Below, piece by piece: positions 6,474-7,560 of a stretch of 7,560 nt of DNA (position 1 is the stretch's first letter; every line of letters begins with the position of its first letter). The position numbers and the translations under genes are program-made. This DNA is from Planctomycetota bacterium (GTDB lineage: Bacteria; Planctomycetota; SZUA-567). The DNA is taken from assembly GCA_020860865.1 (NCBI GenBank), contig JAJBTL010000406.1, positions 10,450 to 18,009 of the forward strand, written 5' to 3'. The notes under the pieces were generated by a model. It was not told the origin of the DNA, made no database searches, and saw only the letters and a program-made list of their open reading frames with translations.

Positions 6474-7560
6474 TTATTGAAGAAGGGTAAGGACGTTTTG
6501 GCTCAACTGATTCGCCTGAGCCAGCATGGACGTACTGGCCTGGCTCATGATCTGGTATTTGGTAAAATCGGTCGTCTCCGCCGCCATGTCGCTGTCGCGA
6601 ATCGCCGATTCGGTGAGGGTGATGTTTTCGACCGCCACTTCGAGGGAGATGATGTTTGTTTGCAGCATGTTTGACTGGAATGCGCCGAGACGGGCGCGGA
6701 GGTTGGTGACGTCGTCCACCGCCTGTTCAATAATCTTCATGGCGAGAATCGGATCCCGGGACAGATCGGCGACGCTGCCGCCTTGGATGTCCTGCAGGCT
6801 GTAGAGCGTGCCATCGACGGTGACCTGGCCGAGGTTCGCGGTATCCATCGACTGGACGGAGTAGACGGTCCGGTCCTGGTCGCCGGAACTGTTGCCGAGC
6901 TGGAACTGCATGCCGCCGACAAAATTCGACAGCGTCTCCGTGGTGCTGGAGCGCGGGTTCGTGGCGTAGGTCATGACCTCCGTCAAGACGTCCCCCTGGG
7001 TCACGTCAACGTCGTCCGAAGTGGCGCCGACGGCGGTGGTGCTTCCGTCCACGTCCACGGTGGTTGTCGACTTGATGTACAAGCCTTTCAGATCGGTGTC
7101 GCTGATGTACAGGCCGTTATAGAGGCTTTCCGGGTTAATGTTGAACGAGGCGGAAAGGCCGCTGGTTCCGAGAGTCACGGTCAGCCGGCCGGCGCCGTCG
7201 TAGGCGAAGTTGACATCCTCGGTGGTGCCGATGCCGAGCTGGGCCTTCACCGACGGGTCGCGCGCGCTGAAATCGACGTAGAGGTTCGTATCGTTGTTGT
7301 TCGTGTCTATGAGCCCTGTCACTTCGGTGACGACCGACATGGGTGTGAAATACCGGTCGTCCTTCTTGATTGACGTCTCGTTTTCCTCCACCGCCTGAAG
7401 CGCCTGCGCCCGGGAGTACAAGGAACCCGAGTCGTAACCGGCCACAGCGATGGTGGTCAGGCCGAGGCTCCCCGAGTTGAAGGCGAGCCTGCCGGTGAAG
7501 TCGGTTGTGGTGGCATTGGCGACGAGGCCGTTCGTGAGGATGGCGGACCCGTTCAGGGTC
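6474..7560 (-). CDS. Flagellin, C-terminal part (5' end outside window)
   Basis: Flagellin polymerises into the flagellar filament after export through the hollow axis. The frame stays open to the right edge (the first whole codon is at 7557-7559), giving 361 visible residues. A start at 7445 would be an internal GTG (Val) and is rejected, since the frame runs on upstream. The last 95 residues are the conserved C-terminal D1/D0: a helix containing LRARLGAFQS, then ENITLTESAIRDSDMA and FTKYQIMSQAS, and the classic end SMLAQANQLSQNVLTLLQ. The preceding ~266 residues are a Thr/Ser/Asp/Gly-rich variable region, the surface-exposed D2/D3 part, followed by the beta segment MQFQLGNSSGDQDRTVYSVQ just before D1. 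There is no cysteine in the visible part, in contrast with the flgK and flgL products. The N-terminal D0/D1 must lie to the right. The gene is terminated by its own hairpin and is probably expressed separately from flgKL. The name fliC would fit, but flagellin paralogues are common, so no symbol is given. Confidence 0.95.
   Translation of the reverse strand, partial: TLNGSAILTNGLVANATTTDFTGRLAFNSGSLGLTTIAVAGYDSGSLYSRAQALQAVEENETSIKKDDRYFTPMSVVTEVTGLIDTNNNDTNLYVDFSARDPSVKAQLGIGTTEDVNFAYDGAGRLTVTLGTSGLSASFNINPESLYNGLYISDTDLKGLYIKSTTTVDVDGSTTAVGATSDDVDVTQGDVLTEVMTYATNPRSSTTETLSNFVGGMQFQLGNSSGDQDRTVYSVQSMDTANLGQVTVDGTLYSLQDIQGGSVADLSRDPILAMKIIEQAVDDVTNLRARLGAFQSNMLQTNIISLEVAVENITLTESAIRDSDMAAETTDFTKYQIMSQASTSMLAQANQLSQNVLTLLQ

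Noticed and set aside
6021..7373. Plus-strand frames in the gap and opposite flagellin
   Set aside because: The parts opposite flagellin are mirrors of its coding strand; the part in the gap shows no protein similarity.

Overview
This window carries the distal part of a bacterial flagellar locus, read entirely from the minus strand. In order of transcription (right to left) it holds the 3' part of a flagellin gene (6474 to beyond the right edge), a roughly 600-base non-coding gap that begins with the flagellin terminator, then flgK (hook-filament junction protein HAP1), flgL (HAP3), a remnant of an IS3-family insertion sequence, and a bidirectional hairpin terminator at 63-102. Together the three structural genes specify the filament (flagellin) and the two junction layers (FlgK on the hook side, FlgL on the filament side). 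All three are secreted through the flagellar export channel and assembled outside the cell. The IS remnant is unrelated to motility.

The striking gene is flgL. It encodes 1122 residues, whereas typical FlgL proteins have about 300-500. Its two ends are ordinary (N-terminal D0/D1 up to about residue 137; C-terminal D1/D0 from about residue 1009, ending in SLLDYL). Roughly 870 residues of predicted surface domain are inserted between them. By eye the insert holds two flagellin/hook IN-like segments and four divergent copies of a beta-rich module of about 70-120 residues. It also has seven cysteines, which is unusual for a flagellar axial protein.

The organism cannot be named from this window. 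The DNA is GC-rich (about 60% by eye), with GC-rich third codon positions that open long mirror frames on the opposite strand. The FlgL insert has a GxDLNPxxTxxTLLADLxG element that I associate from memory with FlgL proteins of Planctomycetes and relatives. A PVC-group bacterium is therefore a reasonable guess and a deltaproteobacterium-like lineage an alternative; neither is verified.

flgK and flgL are separated by only 33 bases and surely form one operon. The flagellin has its own terminator, so flgKL is probably transcribed separately from a promoter in the gap 5848-6415. No convincing promoter could be picked out there, but the gap holds a perfect 12-bp inverted repeat and, in the flgK leader, a small hairpin with two GGA motifs in its loop. 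No tRNA, rRNA, CRISPR array or intact mobile element is present, and I see no sign of a wholly new system; the novelty lies in the FlgL architecture.
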